DNA from: Ruminococcaceae bacterium UBA1730
Lineage (GTDB): Bacteria; Bacillota; Clostridia; Oscillospirales; Acutalibacteraceae
Direction of reading: 5' to 3'
NCBI GenBank assembly: GCA_002315935.1
Contig: DCII01000032.1
Location: 4,157 to 68,156, forward strand
Length of the DNA: 64,000 nucleotides
The notes beneath the pieces are model-generated. The model saw nothing but the letters and a program-made list of their open reading frames with translations, searched no databases and had not been told where the DNA came from. Position numbers and translations under genes: made by a program. This document shows positions 1 to 10,084 of this stretch, piece by piece (position 1 is the first letter of the stretch; the number at the start of each line of letters is the position of its first letter).

Positions 1-1392
1 AAAAATATTGAAATGACCGACAATTCCTTAAGGCTGAATTGCAGCTATGACATAATCGGCAGAAACATCAGAGCCGCCGAAAAAAGGGTCAGAATATATT
101 TCATTGACGGGCTTTGCAAGGACGATATGGCTGAAAAGATAACATCCTTTATCATGAAGCTCACGGCGGACAAGCTTGAGGGCATAACAGACGCAAGAAC
201 CTTTGCGGATGCGTTCATCCCCTATGCCGAAACGGATATTATTTCCGACAGCGAAAAATTCATCAGCCGTGTTCTTTCAGGAAGCATCGGGATAATCATC
301 GAAGGCTATTCCGAGGCCTTCGCCGCAGACGCAAGAACCTATCCCATGCGTTCGGTTGATGAGCCGGAAAACGACCGTGTTCTGCGTGGAGCACATGACG
401 GGTTTATTGAATCGGTCATATATAACACCGCTCTTATCCGCAGAAGAATAAGAGATGTGAATCTCACCATGCAGTCACATTCCATCGGAAAAAAATCGCA
501 GACGGATGTTGTTGTGTGCTACATGGAAAACAGAGTCAACACAATGATGCTCAATAAGCTCAACGAAAAGCTCAATTCCATTGACATTGATGCTCTCACG
601 ATGGGTCAGGAAAGTCTGCTCGAATGCCTCGTTCCGAAGCAGAGACTAAATCCCTTTCCGAAGGTTCGTTACACCGAAAGACCCGATGCCGCCGCCGCAA
701 GCATTCTTGAGGGAAGCATTCTGATAATAACGGATAACACCCCTGCCGCAATGATAATTCCATCGGGCATTTTTGATTTTCTTCAGGACACCAACGATTT
801 CTATATGTCCCCCGTTGTCGGTTCATACATGAGAATAATGCGGATGTTCATTTTTGCTCTGACCCTGTTGATGATTCCGATATGGTATCTGCTCGTGAGC
901 AATCCCGATTTCATTCCCGAATGGCTTTCCTTCATAAAAATCGAAGAGCCGAACACCGTGCCAGTCATTGCACAGTTGCTTATTGTTGAAGTTGTTATCG
1001 ACACTATGAAACTCGCTTCAATCAACACTCCCTCTGCACTGACAAATTCCTTCGGCGTTATCGGTGCACTCGTGCTCGGAGAATTTGCAGTTTCGGCAGG
1101 ATGGTTCGTTTCCGAGGTTGTGCTCTATATGGCATTCGTTGCTATGACCAATTTTGCACAGCCGAGTTTTGAGCTTGGATACGCCTTCAAAATGCTCCGT
1201 GTTATGCTCATCGTGCTGATATGGCTTTTCAATATATATGGTTTCATCGCAGGAATTGCAATAATAATCGCCCTGCTCGCTTCTGTCAAAACGGTAACGG
1301 GTCAATGCTATCTCTATCCGCTCATTCCGTTCAACGGCAAAGCACTCTTAAGTCTGCTTGTGAGAATGCCGATAAGCAACAAAAATTGTTAA
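1..1392 (+). CDS. spoVAF: GerA-family spore germination protein, SpoVAF type (5' end cut)
   Basis: Membrane protein of the GerA germinant-receptor A-subunit family. The reading frame is open to base 1, and the first in-frame ATG is at 13. The N-terminus matches the SpoVAF beginning (a YDIIGR...RIYFIDG stretch) but lacks roughly the first 25-30 residues of the family, so the true start is probably upstream of the window. The soluble N-terminal half is followed from about residue 270 by several hydrophobic segments. It ends with the family-typical LYPLIPFNGKALLSLL before a short polar tail. In spore formers SpoVAF is associated with the SpoVA dipicolinic-acid channel in the inner spore membrane and helps germination. 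No other spoVA gene follows; spoVAE lies far away at 35.5 kb. A GerAA paralogue is the alternative, but the length (about 460-490 aa) and C-terminus favour SpoVAF. Confidence 0.8.
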   Translation, partial: KNIEMTDNSLRLNCSYDIIGRNIRAAEKRVRIYFIDGLCKDDMAEKITSFIMKLTADKLEGITDARTFADAFIPYAETDIISDSEKFISRVLSGSIGIIIEGYSEAFAADARTYPMRSVDEPENDRVLRGAHDGFIESVIYNTALIRRRIRDVNLTMQSHSIGKKSQTDVVVCYMENRVNTMMLNKLNEKLNSIDIDALTMGQESLLECLVPKQRLNPFPKVRYTERPDAAAASILEGSILIITDNTPAAMIIPSGIFDFLQDTNDFYMSPVVGSYMRIMRMFIFALTLLMIPIWYLLVSNPDFIPEWLSFIKIEEPNTVPVIAQLLIVEVVIDTMKLASINTPSALTNSFGVIGALVLGEFAVSAGWFVSEVVLYMAFVAMTNFAQPSFELGYAFKMLRVMLIVLIWLFNIYGFIAGIAIIIALLASVKTVTGQCYLYPLIPFNGKALLSLLVRMPISNKNC

Positions 1393-1441
1393 GATATTAC
1401 AAAAAAGTTTTAAATTTTCTTCGTTTTTATTTTTTGATATA

Positions 1442-1469
1442 TTGACTTTTCAAGTTTCCGTGATACAAT
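1442..1469 (+). promoter_or_regulatory. Promoter of pckG
   Basis: TTGACT (1442-1447), a 16-base spacer and TACAAT (1464-1469), with TG one base before the -10 (extended -10). Transcription would start near 1476, leaving a leader of about 110 bases before pckG. Confidence 0.65.
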
Positions 1470-1483
1470 TATGATGGGTAAGG

Positions 1484-1532
1484 TTGGAGCACCGTTTTGA
1501 ACAGCTTGAATTCTGCAAGTTAAATGCTCCAA
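1484..1532 (+). promoter_or_regulatory. Stem-loop in the pckG leader
   Basis: TTGGAGCA (1484-1491) pairs exactly with TGCTCCAA (1525-1532). A smaller CTTG/CAAG pair (1505-1508, 1516-1519) lies inside the loop. No T-run follows, so this is not an intrinsic terminator. It could stabilise the transcript or bind a regulator; I recognise no known riboswitch class. Confidence 0.5.
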
Positions 1533-1586
1533 TCCTGCAAAATGTTAATAAAGTTGTTTTTCCGACTATTGAAAGGAGAATGGACT

Positions 1587-3368
1587 ATGGAAAAAATGAC
1601 TGCCAATAAAAGCGTTCTTTCATGGATCAACGAAAAGATTGATCTCGTTAAGCCCGAAAAGGTTGTATGGATTGACGGCTCAAAGGAACAGGTTGAAGCT
1701 CTCCGTGCAGAAGCCTGTGCAACCGGCGAAATGATTAAGCTCAATCAGGAGCTTCTTCCCGACTGCTATCTTCATCGCACTGCTGTCAACGATGTTGCAA
1801 GAGTTGAAGCAAGAACTTTCATCTGTGCTCCCTCAAAAGAAGAAGCAGGTCCCACAAATAACTGGATGGACCCTGCCGAAGCTTATAAAATGCTCTACGA
1901 TATAGCTAAAGACAGCTACAAGGGCAGAACAATGTATGTTATCCCCTATTCAATGGGTCCCGTAGGTTCTAAATTCTCAAAAATCGGTATCGAGCTTACC
2001 GACTCAATCTATGTTGTTCTCAACATGAGCATCATGACAAGAGTCGGCACAAAGGTTCTTGAAGCTCTCGGCGACAGCAACGACTGGGTTCGTGGTCTTC
2101 ACTGCAAGTGCGACATTGACGAAGAGAAGAGATACATATGCCAGTTCCCGCAGGATAACACCATCATCTCTGTTAACTCCGGTTACGGCGGAAACGTTCT
2201 CCTCGGCAAGAAGTGCTTCGCTCTCCGTATTGCTTCATATCAGGGCAAGAACGAAGGCTGGCAGGCAGAGCATATGCTCATCCTCGGTCTCCAGAAGCCC
2301 AACGGTGAAATCAAATATATCTGTGCCGCATTCCCCTCAGCCTGCGGCAAAACAAACCTTGCCATGCTTATCCCTCCCGAGGGATATTATAAAAAGGGCT
2401 ACCGTGTATGGTGCGTAGGCGATGATATTTCGTGGATAAGAAAGGGTGAGGACGGCAGACTTTACGCCATCAACCCCGAAAACGGATTCTTCGGCGTTGC
2501 TCCCGGCACAAACGAAAAGTCCAATCCCAATGCTCTTGCATCAACAAAGAAGGGCACAATCTTCACCAATGTTGCTCTTAACCTTGATAACAACACCGTT
2601 TGGTGGGAAGGTCTCGACAAGAACCCTCCCGAAAACGCTATTGAGTGGAAAGGCTCAAAGTGGAACGGCAAAACAAGCGAGGAAAAGGGTGCTCATCCCA
2701 ACAGCCGTTTCACAGCTCCCGCTGTTAATTGCCCCTGCATCAGCTCCGAATTTGAAAATCCTCAGGGTGTTCCCATTTCGGCATTCGTATTCGGTGGCAG
2801 AAGAGCAAAGCTCGCTCCCCTCGTTTATCAGTCAAGAAGCTGGAATCACGGCGTTTTCGTTGGTTCAATCATGGCTTCCGAAACAACGGCAGCTGCCGCA
2901 GGTGCAGTCGGCGTTGTAAGGCGTGACCCGATGGCTATGCTTCCCTTCTGCGGCTACAATATGGCTGATTACTGGCAGCATTGGATTGACATCGGTGCAG
3001 GTCTTGACCCCGAAAAGGCTCCCAAGATTTTCAATGTTAACTGGTTCCGCAAGGATGACGATGGCAACTTCATGTGGCCCGGCTTCGGCGACAACCTCAG
3101 AGTTCTTGACTGGATTATTGACCGTTGCGAAGGCAAGGTTGATGCAGTTGAAACTCCCATCGGTTTCGTTCCCAATGCAGACGACATCAACCTCGAAGGT
3201 CTTGAAGGCGAAGTCAGCAAGGCTCAGCTTGAAGAAATTCTTTCGGTTGATAAGGCTCTCTGGAAAACAGAGGTTGAGGGCATCGGCGAATTCTATGCAA
3301 AGTTTGACAGACTTCCCGCAACTCTCAAGGCTGAATATGAAACTCTCAAGAAGAACATTGAAGGCTGA
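1587..3368 (+). CDS. pckG: Phosphoenolpyruvate carboxykinase (GTP)
   Basis: Interconverts oxaloacetate + GTP and phosphoenolpyruvate + CO2 + GDP. In fermentative Clostridia it often runs towards oxaloacetate, linking glycolysis to C4 acids. The product is 593 residues, the normal size for the GTP-dependent family. Kinase motif 1 is AAFPSACGKTNLAML near residue 248, with the reactive cysteine of this class at about Cys253 and the P-loop lysine at 255. Kinase motif 2 (WCVGDDISW) and the MASETTAAAAGAVGVVRRDP segment follow. An in-frame TTG exists upstream at 1524, but ATG 1587 has AAAGGAGA eight bases before it and starts at the usual N-terminus. It appears monocistronic, with its own promoter and two stem-loops after it. 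Confidence 0.97.
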   Translation: MEKMTANKSVLSWINEKIDLVKPEKVVWIDGSKEQVEALRAEACATGEMIKLNQELLPDCYLHRTAVNDVARVEARTFICAPSKEEAGPTNNWMDPAEAYKMLYDIAKDSYKGRTMYVIPYSMGPVGSKFSKIGIELTDSIYVVLNMSIMTRVGTKVLEALGDSNDWVRGLHCKCDIDEEKRYICQFPQDNTIISVNSGYGGNVLLGKKCFALRIASYQGKNEGWQAEHMLILGLQKPNGEIKYICAAFPSACGKTNLAMLIPPEGYYKKGYRVWCVGDDISWIRKGEDGRLYAINPENGFFGVAPGTNEKSNPNALASTKKGTIFTNVALNLDNNTVWWEGLDKNPPENAIEWKGSKWNGKTSEEKGAHPNSRFTAPAVNCPCISSEFENPQGVPISAFVFGGRRAKLAPLVYQSRSWNHGVFVGSIMASETTAAAAGAVGVVRRDPMAMLPFCGYNMADYWQHWIDIGAGLDPEKAPKIFNVNWFRKDDDGNFMWPGFGDNLRVLDWIIDRCEGKVDAVETPIGFVPNADDINLEGLEGEVSKAQLEEILSVDKALWKTEVEGIGEFYAKFDRLPATLKAEYETLKKNIEG

Positions 3369-3383
3369 TTAATCGAATGATTT

Positions 3384-3411
3384 CACGGGCAGGAGATTTT
3401 TCCTGCCCGTG
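3384..3411 (+). terminator. Stem-loop after pckG
   Basis: CACGGGCAGGA (3384-3394) pairs with TCCTGCCCGTG (3401-3411), an 11-bp perfect stem. It lacks a clear T-run, so it may protect the 3' end, while the following hairpin at 3427-3484 does the terminating. Confidence 0.55.
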
Positions 3412-3426
3412 TCTGCAATAATGATA

Positions 3427-3491
3427 AAAAAGAAGAGCTTTAAGGCCGTCTGTTGCCGGACAGAACCCTCCAACTCTTCTTTTTCTTTTTT
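3427..3491. terminator. Bidirectional terminator between pckG and the DUF378 gene
   Basis: AAAAAGAAGAG (3427-3437) pairs with CTCTTCTTTTT (3474-3484), with a small CTGT/ACAG pair in the loop and more T residues after. The A/T-rich arms make it usable from both strands, which suits the convergent genes. Confidence 0.65.
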
Positions 3492-3511
3492 TATGGCATC
3501 AATACGGACCT

Positions 3512-3733
3512 TTAGTCCGAATCATTGTCGGATAACGCAACGCTGTCAGAATCTCTGAAAAGAAGCGAAATGCACCAGATACCTGCGAGAGCAACGAGAG
3601 TATAGATTATTCTGCTGAGAATTGCTCCCTGACCGCCGAATATCCATGCAACAATATCAAACTGAAAAAGTCCGATTGCGCCCCAGTTGATTGCGCCGAT
3701 AATGACGAGAGCCAATGAAATTTTGTCAAGCAT
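3512..3733 (-). CDS. Small DUF378 membrane protein
   Basis: A 73-residue protein with two hydrophobic segments (about residues 5-25 and 40-60) and an acidic tail (RDSDSVALSDNDSD). The IIGAINWGAIGLFQFD stretch is the hallmark of the DUF378 family (B. subtilis YuzA type), whose function is unknown. The ATG at 3733 is preceded by AAGGAG with a nine-base gap; an in-frame TTG three codons earlier is less likely. A 6-bp stem (TATCTG/CAGATA, 3748-3766) sits right against the ribosome binding site and could affect translation. It converges with pckG. Confidence 0.8.
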   Translation of the reverse strand: MLDKISLALVIIGAINWGAIGLFQFDIVAWIFGGQGAILSRIIYTLVALAGIWCISLLFRDSDSVALSDNDSD

Positions 3734-3804
3734 AAGTTTCAACTCCTTATCTGCTTTTCACAGATATTATTGACCGAAACTCCGCCGTTATTCATTGGCA
3801 GAAA

Positions 3805-4356
3805 TTAATAATTGAATTCAACATCGCTTTCCTTGAGAAGCGGTGCATTTTTATCCTTTTCGGAAAGAACGGGATTGATATTTCCCCATTCAACGCCGAT
3901 TTCGGGGTCATCAAATTTTATGCTTCTGTCCGCAGACGGCTCATAGAGATTATCAACCTTATATGAGATTTCAACATTCTCCGTCAGCGAAACGAAGCCG
4001 TGAAGGCATCCTCTCGGAATGAGAAGCATTTTTTTGTTTTCGCCCGTAAGCTTAATCATGACCTTTTTCATGAATGTCGGCGAACCTTTTCTTATATCAA
4101 CGGCAACATCAATGATTTCTCCACGAAGGCAGGTGACGATTTTCGACTGCGAATAAGGGTCTTTCTGGCAGTGAAGTCCTCTTAAAGTACCTTTTTTTTC
4201 GGAAAAAGAACGGTTATCCTGAACAAAATCAATGTTTATGCCGTTTTCTTCAAATGCTTTTTTGGAATATGATTCATAGAACCATCCCCTGTTGTCACCG
4301 AAAACCTTCGGCACAACCTCAAAGCATCCGTCAATTTCAGTTTTAATAAAATCCAT
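3805..4356 (-). CDS. rmlC: dTDP-4-dehydrorhamnose 3,5-epimerase
   Basis: Double epimerase of the dTDP-L-rhamnose pathway, a cytosolic cupin-fold enzyme. It has 183 residues, normal for the family. The conserved RGLHCQKDPYSQSKIVTC block carries the catalytic-base histidine region, and the core IPRGCLHGFVSL and ISYKVDNLY segments are present. No rmlA, rmlB or rmlD is nearby, so the rest of the pathway must be elsewhere. The ATG is preceded by AGAGAGGAAAATT. The gene has its own good promoter, divergent from uvrB. Confidence 0.92.
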   Translation of the reverse strand: MDFIKTEIDGCFEVVPKVFGDNRGWFYESYSKKAFEENGINIDFVQDNRSFSEKKGTLRGLHCQKDPYSQSKIVTCLRGEIIDVAVDIRKGSPTFMKKVMIKLTGENKKMLLIPRGCLHGFVSLTENVEISYKVDNLYEPSADRSIKFDDPEIGVEWGNINPVLSEKDKNAPLLKESDVEFNY

Positions 4357-4404
4357 AATTTTCCTCTCTCGAAAATGAGCATAAGTCTGCTCCTGATGAA
4401 AAAC

Positions 4405-4433
4405 ATAATATCACTAATCAGTCAGATTGTCAA
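4405..4433 (-). promoter_or_regulatory. Promoter of rmlC
   Basis: On the minus strand: TTGACA (4433-4428), a 17-base spacer and TATTAT (4410-4405), with TG one base before the -10. It gives a leader of about 40 bases. Confidence 0.65.
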
Positions 4434-4460
4434 ACTTGCAATTTGTTTTAAAATATATAT

Positions 4461-4489
4461 TTACTTTCGCTGAACATTTGTGCTATAAT
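4461..4489 (+). promoter_or_regulatory. Promoter of uvrBA
   Basis: TTACTT (4461-4466), a 17-base spacer and TATAAT (4484-4489) preceded by TGC (extended -10). Confidence 0.6.
4472..4483 (+). promoter_or_regulatory. Possible LexA (SOS) operator
   Basis: GAACATTTGTGC matches the Gram-positive LexA half-site pattern GAAC-N4-GTTC at all but one position. It lies between the -35 and -10 of the uvrBA promoter, where a repressor would act. uvrBA is a classical SOS target; the site is degenerate, so this is tentative. Confidence 0.4.
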
Positions 4490-4521
4490 ATAATGTATAC
4501 GATTATGAAGGAGGTTTCAGC

Positions 4522-6480
4522 TTGGACAGATTCATTCTGCATTCTAAATACGCTCCCACCGGTGACCAGCCGAAGGCGATTGAGGAGCTTGTTGACGGCA
4601 TAAACAAAGGCTATGCAGAGCAGACTCTGCTCGGAGTAACAGGTTCGGGCAAAACCTTCACTATGGCAAATGTTATTGCAAGGGTCAACAGACCCACTCT
4701 TGTGCTCGCTCATAACAAAACTCTTGCGGCACAGCTATGCAGCGAATTCAGGGAATTCTTTCCCGAAAACTCCGTTGAATATTTTGTTTCTTATTATGAC
4801 TATTATCAGCCCGAAGCATATATCGCAACAACTGACACTTATATTGAAAAGGATTCGGCGGTCAATGATGAAATAGATAAGCTCCGCCATTCGGCAACCT
4901 CCGCTCTTTCCGAAAGAAGAGATGTTATCATTGTTGCCAGCGTATCCTGCATATATACCCTCGGCGACCCGATTGATTACAGAAGCATGGTAATTTCTCT
5001 GCGTACGGGCATGGAAAAGAGCAGAGATGAGCTGATTGAAAAGCTTGTTTCCATTCAGTATGAAAGAAACGATATTGATTTCAGCCGTAATAAATTCAGA
5101 GTGCGTGGCGATGTGATTGAGGTTTTTCCCGTTTATTCAAACGAAACGGCAATCCGCATTGAATTTTTCGGCGATGAAATAGACAGAATCAGCGAAATAA
5201 ATGCACTCACGGGTCAGGTCAAAGCGGTTCTTTCCCATGTTGCGATTTATCCCGCTTCTCACTATGTAATCAATCCCGATAAAATGGAAAAGTCAATTTC
5301 CGCAATTTACAGCGAAATGCTTGACAGAGTTGCGGAATTCGAAGGTCAAGGGAAGCTTCTTGAAGCACAGAGAATCAGAGAAAGAACGGAGCACGATATT
5401 GAAATGCTTCGTGAAACGGGCTTCTGCAAGGGAATTGAAAACTATTCAAGAGTTATGTCAGGCAGAGAACCCGGCTCCGCTCCGTTCACGCTTCTGAATT
5501 ATTTCCCGGATGATTACCTTCTTTTTGTTGATGAATCCCATGTTACTCTTCCGCAGGTCAGAGCAATGTTCGGCGGCGACAGAGCAAGAAAAACAAGCCT
5601 GATTGATTTCGGCTTCCGTCTGCCGTCTGCATATGACAACAGACCGCTCACCTTCGATGAATTCTATGAACGCACCCATCAGAAAATATTCGTCAGTGCA
5701 ACTCCCGGGGATTTCGAAAAGGAACACAGTGCACAGATTGCCGAGCAGGTTATCAGACCGACAGGTCTTCTCGACCCTGAAATTTCAGTCCGACCCGTTG
5801 AAGGACAGATTGACGACCTTGTTTCGGAAATCAATATGCGTGTTGAGAAAAAAGAAAGGGTTCTTGTCACAACTCTCACAAAGAGAATGGCGGAGGATTT
5901 AACCGATTACCTTGAAAATCTTGATATCAAGGTAAGATATATGCACCATGACATTGACACGATTGAGCGAATGGAGATAATCAGAGGGCTTCGTCTCGGA
6001 GAATTCGATGTGCTTGTAGGCATCAATCTTCTGCGTGAGGGTCTTGATATTCCCGAGGTTTCTCTCGTTGCAATTCTTGATGCTGATAAAGAGGGATTTC
6101 TGCGTTCCGAAACATCTCTCATTCAGACCATAGGCAGAGCCGCAAGAAACAGCGATGGAACGGTTATCATGTATGCCGATTCCGTAACTCCGTCAATGGA
6201 AAGGGCAATAACCGAAACGGAACGCCGCCGCAGAAAGCAAATGAAATACAACGAGAAAAACGGAATAATTCCGAAAACCATCGTCAAGGATGTTCATGAA
6301 ATTATCGAAATTTCTTCAAAGGCAGATTCAGACGGCGATATTTCAAAGATGAGCAGAAAAGAAAGAGAAATTCTCATTAACAGACTGACAACCGAAATGA
6401 AGGCAGCTGCAAAAATTCTTGAATTTGAGCACGCCGCCTATCTTCGTGACAGAATAGAAAAGCTTCGGAAAGGTAAATGA
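4522..6480 (+). CDS. uvrB: Excinuclease ABC subunit B
   Basis: DNA damage recognition and strand-opening subunit of nucleotide excision repair. It is loaded by UvrA and then recruits UvrC. The 652 residues are standard. The Walker A motif GVTGSGKT is at 38-45, the aromatic beta-hairpin [10 protein letters not shown] at about 91-100 and DESH at 337-340. Helicase C-terminal motifs include QTIGRAARN, and the C-terminus is a UVR (UvrC-binding) domain. The start is TTG at 4522, six bases after AAGGAGGT; no in-frame ATG fits better. uvrA follows after one base, so the two are co-transcribed. uvrC is not in the window. Confidence 0.97.
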   Translation: MDRFILHSKYAPTGDQPKAIEELVDGINKGYAEQTLLGVTGSGKTFTMANVIARVNRPTLVLAHNKTLAAQLCSEFREFFPENSVEYFVSYYDYYQPEAYIATTDTYIEKDSAVNDEIDKLRHSATSALSERRDVIIVASVSCIYTLGDPIDYRSMVISLRTGMEKSRDELIEKLVSIQYERNDIDFSRNKFRVRGDVIEVFPVYSNETAIRIEFFGDEIDRISEINALTGQVKAVLSHVAIYPASHYVINPDKMEKSISAIYSEMLDRVAEFEGQGKLLEAQRIRERTEHDIEMLRETGFCKGIENYSRVMSGREPGSAPFTLLNYFPDDYLLFVDESHVTLPQVRAMFGGDRARKTSLIDFGFRLPSAYDNRPLTFDEFYERTHQKIFVSATPGDFEKEHSAQIAEQVIRPTGLLDPEISVRPVEGQIDDLVSEINMRVEKKERVLVTTLTKRMAEDLTDYLENLDIKVRYMHHDIDTIERMEIIRGLRLGEFDVLVGINLLREGLDIPEVSLVAILDADKEGFLRSETSLIQTIGRAARNSDGTVIMYADSVTPSMERAITETERRRRKQMKYNEKNGIIPKTIVKDVHEIIEISSKADSDGDISKMSRKEREILINRLTTEMKAAAKILEFEHAAYLRDRIEKLRKGK

Positions 6481-6481
6481 T

Positions 6482-9313
6482 ATGGCAAACAAAAATTTAG
6501 TTGTCAGAGGTGCCAGAGAACACAACCTCAAAAATGTTGATGTGAGCATTCCGAGGGATAAGCTCGTTGTTTTTACGGGTTTATCGGGTTCGGGCAAATC
6601 CTCGCTTGCATTCGATACGATATATGCCGAGGGTCAGAGAAGATATGTTGAATCTCTTTCATCCTACGCAAGGCAGTTTCTCGGTCAGATGGAAAAGCCT
6701 AATGTTGAAGCAATTGAAGGGCTTTCACCTGCTATATCCATCGACCAGAAAACAACCTCGAAAAATCCCCGTTCAACCGTTGGCACGGTTACGGAAATCT
6801 ATGATTATCTGCGTCTGCTCTATGCAAGAATAGGCATTCCTCATTGCCCCGTCTGCGGCAGAGAAATACGCAGGCAGACCGTTGATGATGTAACCTCAAA
6901 AATTCTTGAGCTTGAAGAGGGATCAAAAATCCAAATTCTCGCTCCGATTGCAAGAGGCAAGAAGGGCGAATACGCAAAGGAATTCGAGAGCATCAGAAAA
7001 AGCGGCTTCGCAAGAGTCAGGGTTGATTCAATCACCTATGACCTTTCCGAAGAAATAAAGCTTGATAAAAACATCAAGCACAATATTGAGGTTATCGTTG
7101 ACCGAATTGTTATCAAGGACGGCATCCGTTCAAGGCTTGCGGAATCCGTTGAAACGGCAACAGGTCTTTCCGAGGGTCTGTTGATGATTGATGTTATCGG
7201 CGGCGAAGAGCTTCTTTTTTCGCTCAATTACGCCTGCCCCGAGCACGGAGTGAGCATTGAAGAGCTTGAGCCACGCTCATTTTCATTCAATAATCCCTTC
7301 GGTGCCTGCCCGAAATGTATGGGTCTCGGTGTATTTTCAAAAATAAATCCTACTCTCGTTGTGCCTGACGGAGGTCTTTCCCTGCGTGAGGGAGCAATCA
7401 AGGCAAGCGGCTGGTCCAAGAATGACGGCGGAACTATTTCGCAGATGTATATGGAGGGTCTTGCGAATGCCTATGATTTTTCGCTCGACACTCCGTTTGA
7501 TAAGCTTTCCGAAAAGGCGAAAAATGTAATTTTCTACGGCACAAACGGCAAGAAAATCAAGCTTTCGAGAAGCACGGAATACGGCTCCGGAACTTATATG
7601 ACCGATTTTGAAGGAATAATCAACAATCTCGAACGCCGTTATACCGAGAGCACGAGCGAAGCCTCAAGAGCCGATATTGAATCGCTGATGACAATTGAAA
7701 AATGCCATGAATGCGGCGGTGCAAGACTTCGAAAGGAATCCTTGAGCGTAACCGTCGGCGGCATAAGCATCAACGATTTCGTCAATAAATCAATCAAGGA
7801 AGAGATAAAATTCATTGAAAATCTTGAGCTTTCCGAAAGAGAAAAGATGATTGCGGATATGATTCTCAAGGAAATAAAGAGCCGACTTTCATTCCTTTCG
7901 AGTGTCGGTCTTGATTACCTTTCTCTTGCCCGTTCATCCGCAACCCTCTCCGGCGGCGAAGCACAGAGAATTCGCCTTGCAACGCAGATTGGTTCTTCTC
8001 TTATGGGAGTGCTTTATATACTCGATGAGCCGAGCATCGGACTGCATCAGAGAGATAATGAAAAGCTTCTCAACACCCTCAAGGAGCTTCGTGACCTCGG
8101 CAACACTCTTATTGTTGTTGAGCATGATGAAGACACAATGCTTGCGGCTGACTATATTGTTGATGTCGGTCCGGGTGCCGGAATTCACGGCGGCGAAATC
8201 ATCTGCTGCGGCTCTGCACAGGATATTATGAACTGCGAAAAATCAATCACAGGTCAGTATCTGAGCGGCAAAAAATCCATTCCCATTCCCGAAAAGAGAA
8301 GAAAAGGCAACGGAAAGATGCTTACCGTTTTCGGTGCAAAGGAAAACAATCTTCGCAATATTGATGTTAATTTCCCTCTTGGAAAATTCATCTGTGTAAC
8401 GGGCGTTTCGGGAAGCGGAAAATCCTCTCTCGTCAATGAAATTCTGAATAAGCATCTTGCCTGCGAGCTAAACAATGCAAAAAAAATCTGCGGTTCCTTC
8501 GACAGAATAGAGGGTGCGGAAAATCTTGACAAGGTTATTAATATTGACCAATCCCCCATCGGCAGAACTCCACGCTCCAACCCTGCAACCTATACGGGCG
8601 TTTTCACCGACATCCGTGAGCTTTTCGCCGCAACCGTTGATTCAAAAAAGCGTGGTTACAAGGCGAACCGCTTCTCTTTCAATGTCAAGGGCGGCAGATG
8701 CGAAGCCTGCCAGGGTGACGGCATAGTCAAAATCGAAATGCACTTCCTTGCGGATATTTATGTTCCTTGCGAGGTCTGCGGCGGAAAGAGATATAACCAT
8801 GAAACTCTTGAAGTCAAGTACAAGGGCAAAACAATCTATGATGTGCTTGAAATGACGGTTGAAGAGGGAATGTATTTCTTCGAGGCACAGCCGAAAATTC
8901 ATAAGAAACTGAAAACGCTTTATGATGTCGGTCTCGGCTATGTTAAAATCGGTCAGCCTGCAACAACGCTTTCGGGCGGCGAAGCACAGAGAGTGAAACT
9001 TGCAACCGAACTTGCAAAGCATTCAACAGGCAAGACCTGCTATATTCTTGATGAACCCACAACAGGTCTGCACACCGCAGATGTTCACAGGCTCATTGAG
9101 GTGCTTCAGCGGTTCGTTGATTCGGGCAACACGGTCATAGTCATTGAGCATAATCTTGATGTTATCAAGGTTGCCGACCATATAATTGACCTCGGTCCCG
9201 AGGGCGGAGACGGCGGCGGCACCATCGTTGCACAGGGCACTCCCGAGGAGGTTGCAGAGTGCCCCGAATCCTATACGGGAAAGTATCTCAGGAAGCTGCT
9301 TAATATTCAATAA
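6482..9313 (+). CDS. uvrA: Excinuclease ABC subunit A
   Basis: Dimeric ABC-type ATPase that scans DNA and delivers UvrB to lesions. It has 943 residues, normal length. Two Walker A motifs (GLSGSGKS at 33-40, GVSGSGKSS near 640) and two ABC signatures ([22 protein letters not shown]) are present. Zinc-binding CxxC pairs occur in [17 protein letters not shown] and the CEACQGDG...CEVCGG module. It starts one base after the uvrB stop. Its last 14 bases overlap the 3' end of the convergent membrane-protein gene. Confidence 0.98.
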   Translation: MANKNLVVRGAREHNLKNVDVSIPRDKLVVFTGLSGSGKSSLAFDTIYAEGQRRYVESLSSYARQFLGQMEKPNVEAIEGLSPAISIDQKTTSKNPRSTVGTVTEIYDYLRLLYARIGIPHCPVCGREIRRQTVDDVTSKILELEEGSKIQILAPIARGKKGEYAKEFESIRKSGFARVRVDSITYDLSEEIKLDKNIKHNIEVIVDRIVIKDGIRSRLAESVETATGLSEGLLMIDVIGGEELLFSLNYACPEHGVSIEELEPRSFSFNNPFGACPKCMGLGVFSKINPTLVVPDGGLSLREGAIKASGWSKNDGGTISQMYMEGLANAYDFSLDTPFDKLSEKAKNVIFYGTNGKKIKLSRSTEYGSGTYMTDFEGIINNLERRYTESTSEASRADIESLMTIEKCHECGGARLRKESLSVTVGGISINDFVNKSIKEEIKFIENLELSEREKMIADMILKEIKSRLSFLSSVGLDYLSLARSSATLSGGEAQRIRLATQIGSSLMGVLYILDEPSIGLHQRDNEKLLNTLKELRDLGNTLIVVEHDEDTMLAADYIVDVGPGAGIHGGEIICCGSAQDIMNCEKSITGQYLSGKKSIPIPEKRRKGNGKMLTVFGAKENNLRNIDVNFPLGKFICVTGVSGSGKSSLVNEILNKHLACELNNAKKICGSFDRIEGAENLDKVINIDQSPIGRTPRSNPATYTGVFTDIRELFAATVDSKKRGYKANRFSFNVKGGRCEACQGDGIVKIEMHFLADIYVPCEVCGGKRYNHETLEVKYKGKTIYDVLEMTVEEGMYFFEAQPKIHKKLKTLYDVGLGYVKIGQPATTLSGGEAQRVKLATELAKHSTGKTCYILDEPTTGLHTADVHRLIEVLQRFVDSGNTVIVIEHNLDVIKVADHIIDLGPEGGDGGGTIVAQGTPEEVAECPESYTGKYLRKLLNIQ

Positions 9314-10019
9314 ACAGAGCAGTTAAACTCTGTTTATAATAAGGCAAAACATAGAGCACGGGCAATCCGAAAATGCAGAGAAAAAGCCACGGAATAAATC
9401 CGATTTTAAAAAGAGCCGTGTTCAGAAGCTTCCCTTCGGTGTGCTTTATGCTTAAGCTTATCGCTTCAAGCGGCGAAATCCCCCTGTAACTTGCAAGATA
9501 GAATTCCGCTCTTGAATATTTCTGAATATGAATAAAGAATGTAACTGCTCCAATCAGGAACGCAGCTGCAATTCCGATTGCGATTGACAGAACAATTTTT
9601 TCGCTCATGTTTTCTTCACGAAGCTTTTTCAGTAAAAAGAAAACCGCAACAAATGGTACGGCTTCATAAACCGCAAAATAAAAAAGCTTTATGAAAAACA
9701 GAAACAGATTGAGAATGCAGGAATTCACTCCGCTTTCAAAATCAACTCCGTCAGATGAGCGTGTGCCGGAATAGAGCAGAATATATCTTCTCTGCATCCT
9801 GAGCTTGAGCGGAGAAATGCAGAAAAGTGCGAGCGGAGCTGATAAAAATGCCGTTGCAGAAAGGACTGACGGCGGAATGTCATACGGCAAAACCGTCAGC
9901 CCTGCATTGCAGAGCGAAAAAAGCAGGAAGAAAAACATCAGCAGGAATGTTCCCGGCAAGACGGAAAGCTCTTCTCCTAAAAGTGCACGACGGGCGGATA
10001 ATTTAACCTGAGCAAACAT
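9300..10019 (-). CDS. Multi-pass membrane protein, DUF975-like
   Basis: Product of 239 residues with about five hydrophobic helices. The N-terminal [15 protein letters not shown] and the LYSGTRSS and [12 protein letters not shown] segments resemble DUF975-type integral membrane proteins of Firmicutes, whose function is unknown. The first helix starts near residue 20. The ribosome binding site is weak (GGAATGA before the ATG). A strong hairpin terminator ends 14 bases upstream, so the transcript must read through from the hydrolase gene or start from a promoter I cannot see. Its end overlaps uvrA tail to tail by 14 bases. Confidence 0.65.
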   Translation of the reverse strand: MFAQVKLSARRALLGEELSVLPGTFLLMFFFLLFSLCNAGLTVLPYDIPPSVLSATAFLSAPLALFCISPLKLRMQRRYILLYSGTRSSDGVDFESGVNSCILNLFLFFIKLFYFAVYEAVPFVAVFFLLKKLREENMSEKIVLSIAIGIAAAFLIGAVTFFIHIQKYSRAEFYLASYRGISPLEAISLSIKHTEGKLLNTALFKIGFIPWLFLCIFGLPVLYVLPYYKQSLTALFIEY

Positions 10020-10032
10020 AACATCATTCCAT

Positions 10033-10069
10033 AAAAAATATTCGGGAAAATCTCTCCCGAATATTTTTT
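10033..10069 (-). terminator. Terminator after the LCAT-like hydrolase gene
   Basis: AAAAAATATTCGGGA (10033-10047) pairs with TCCCGAATATTTTTT (10055-10069): a 15-bp stem with a T6 run on the minus strand. Confidence 0.75.
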
Positions 10070-10084
10070 GCTTTTTCTGTGAAA

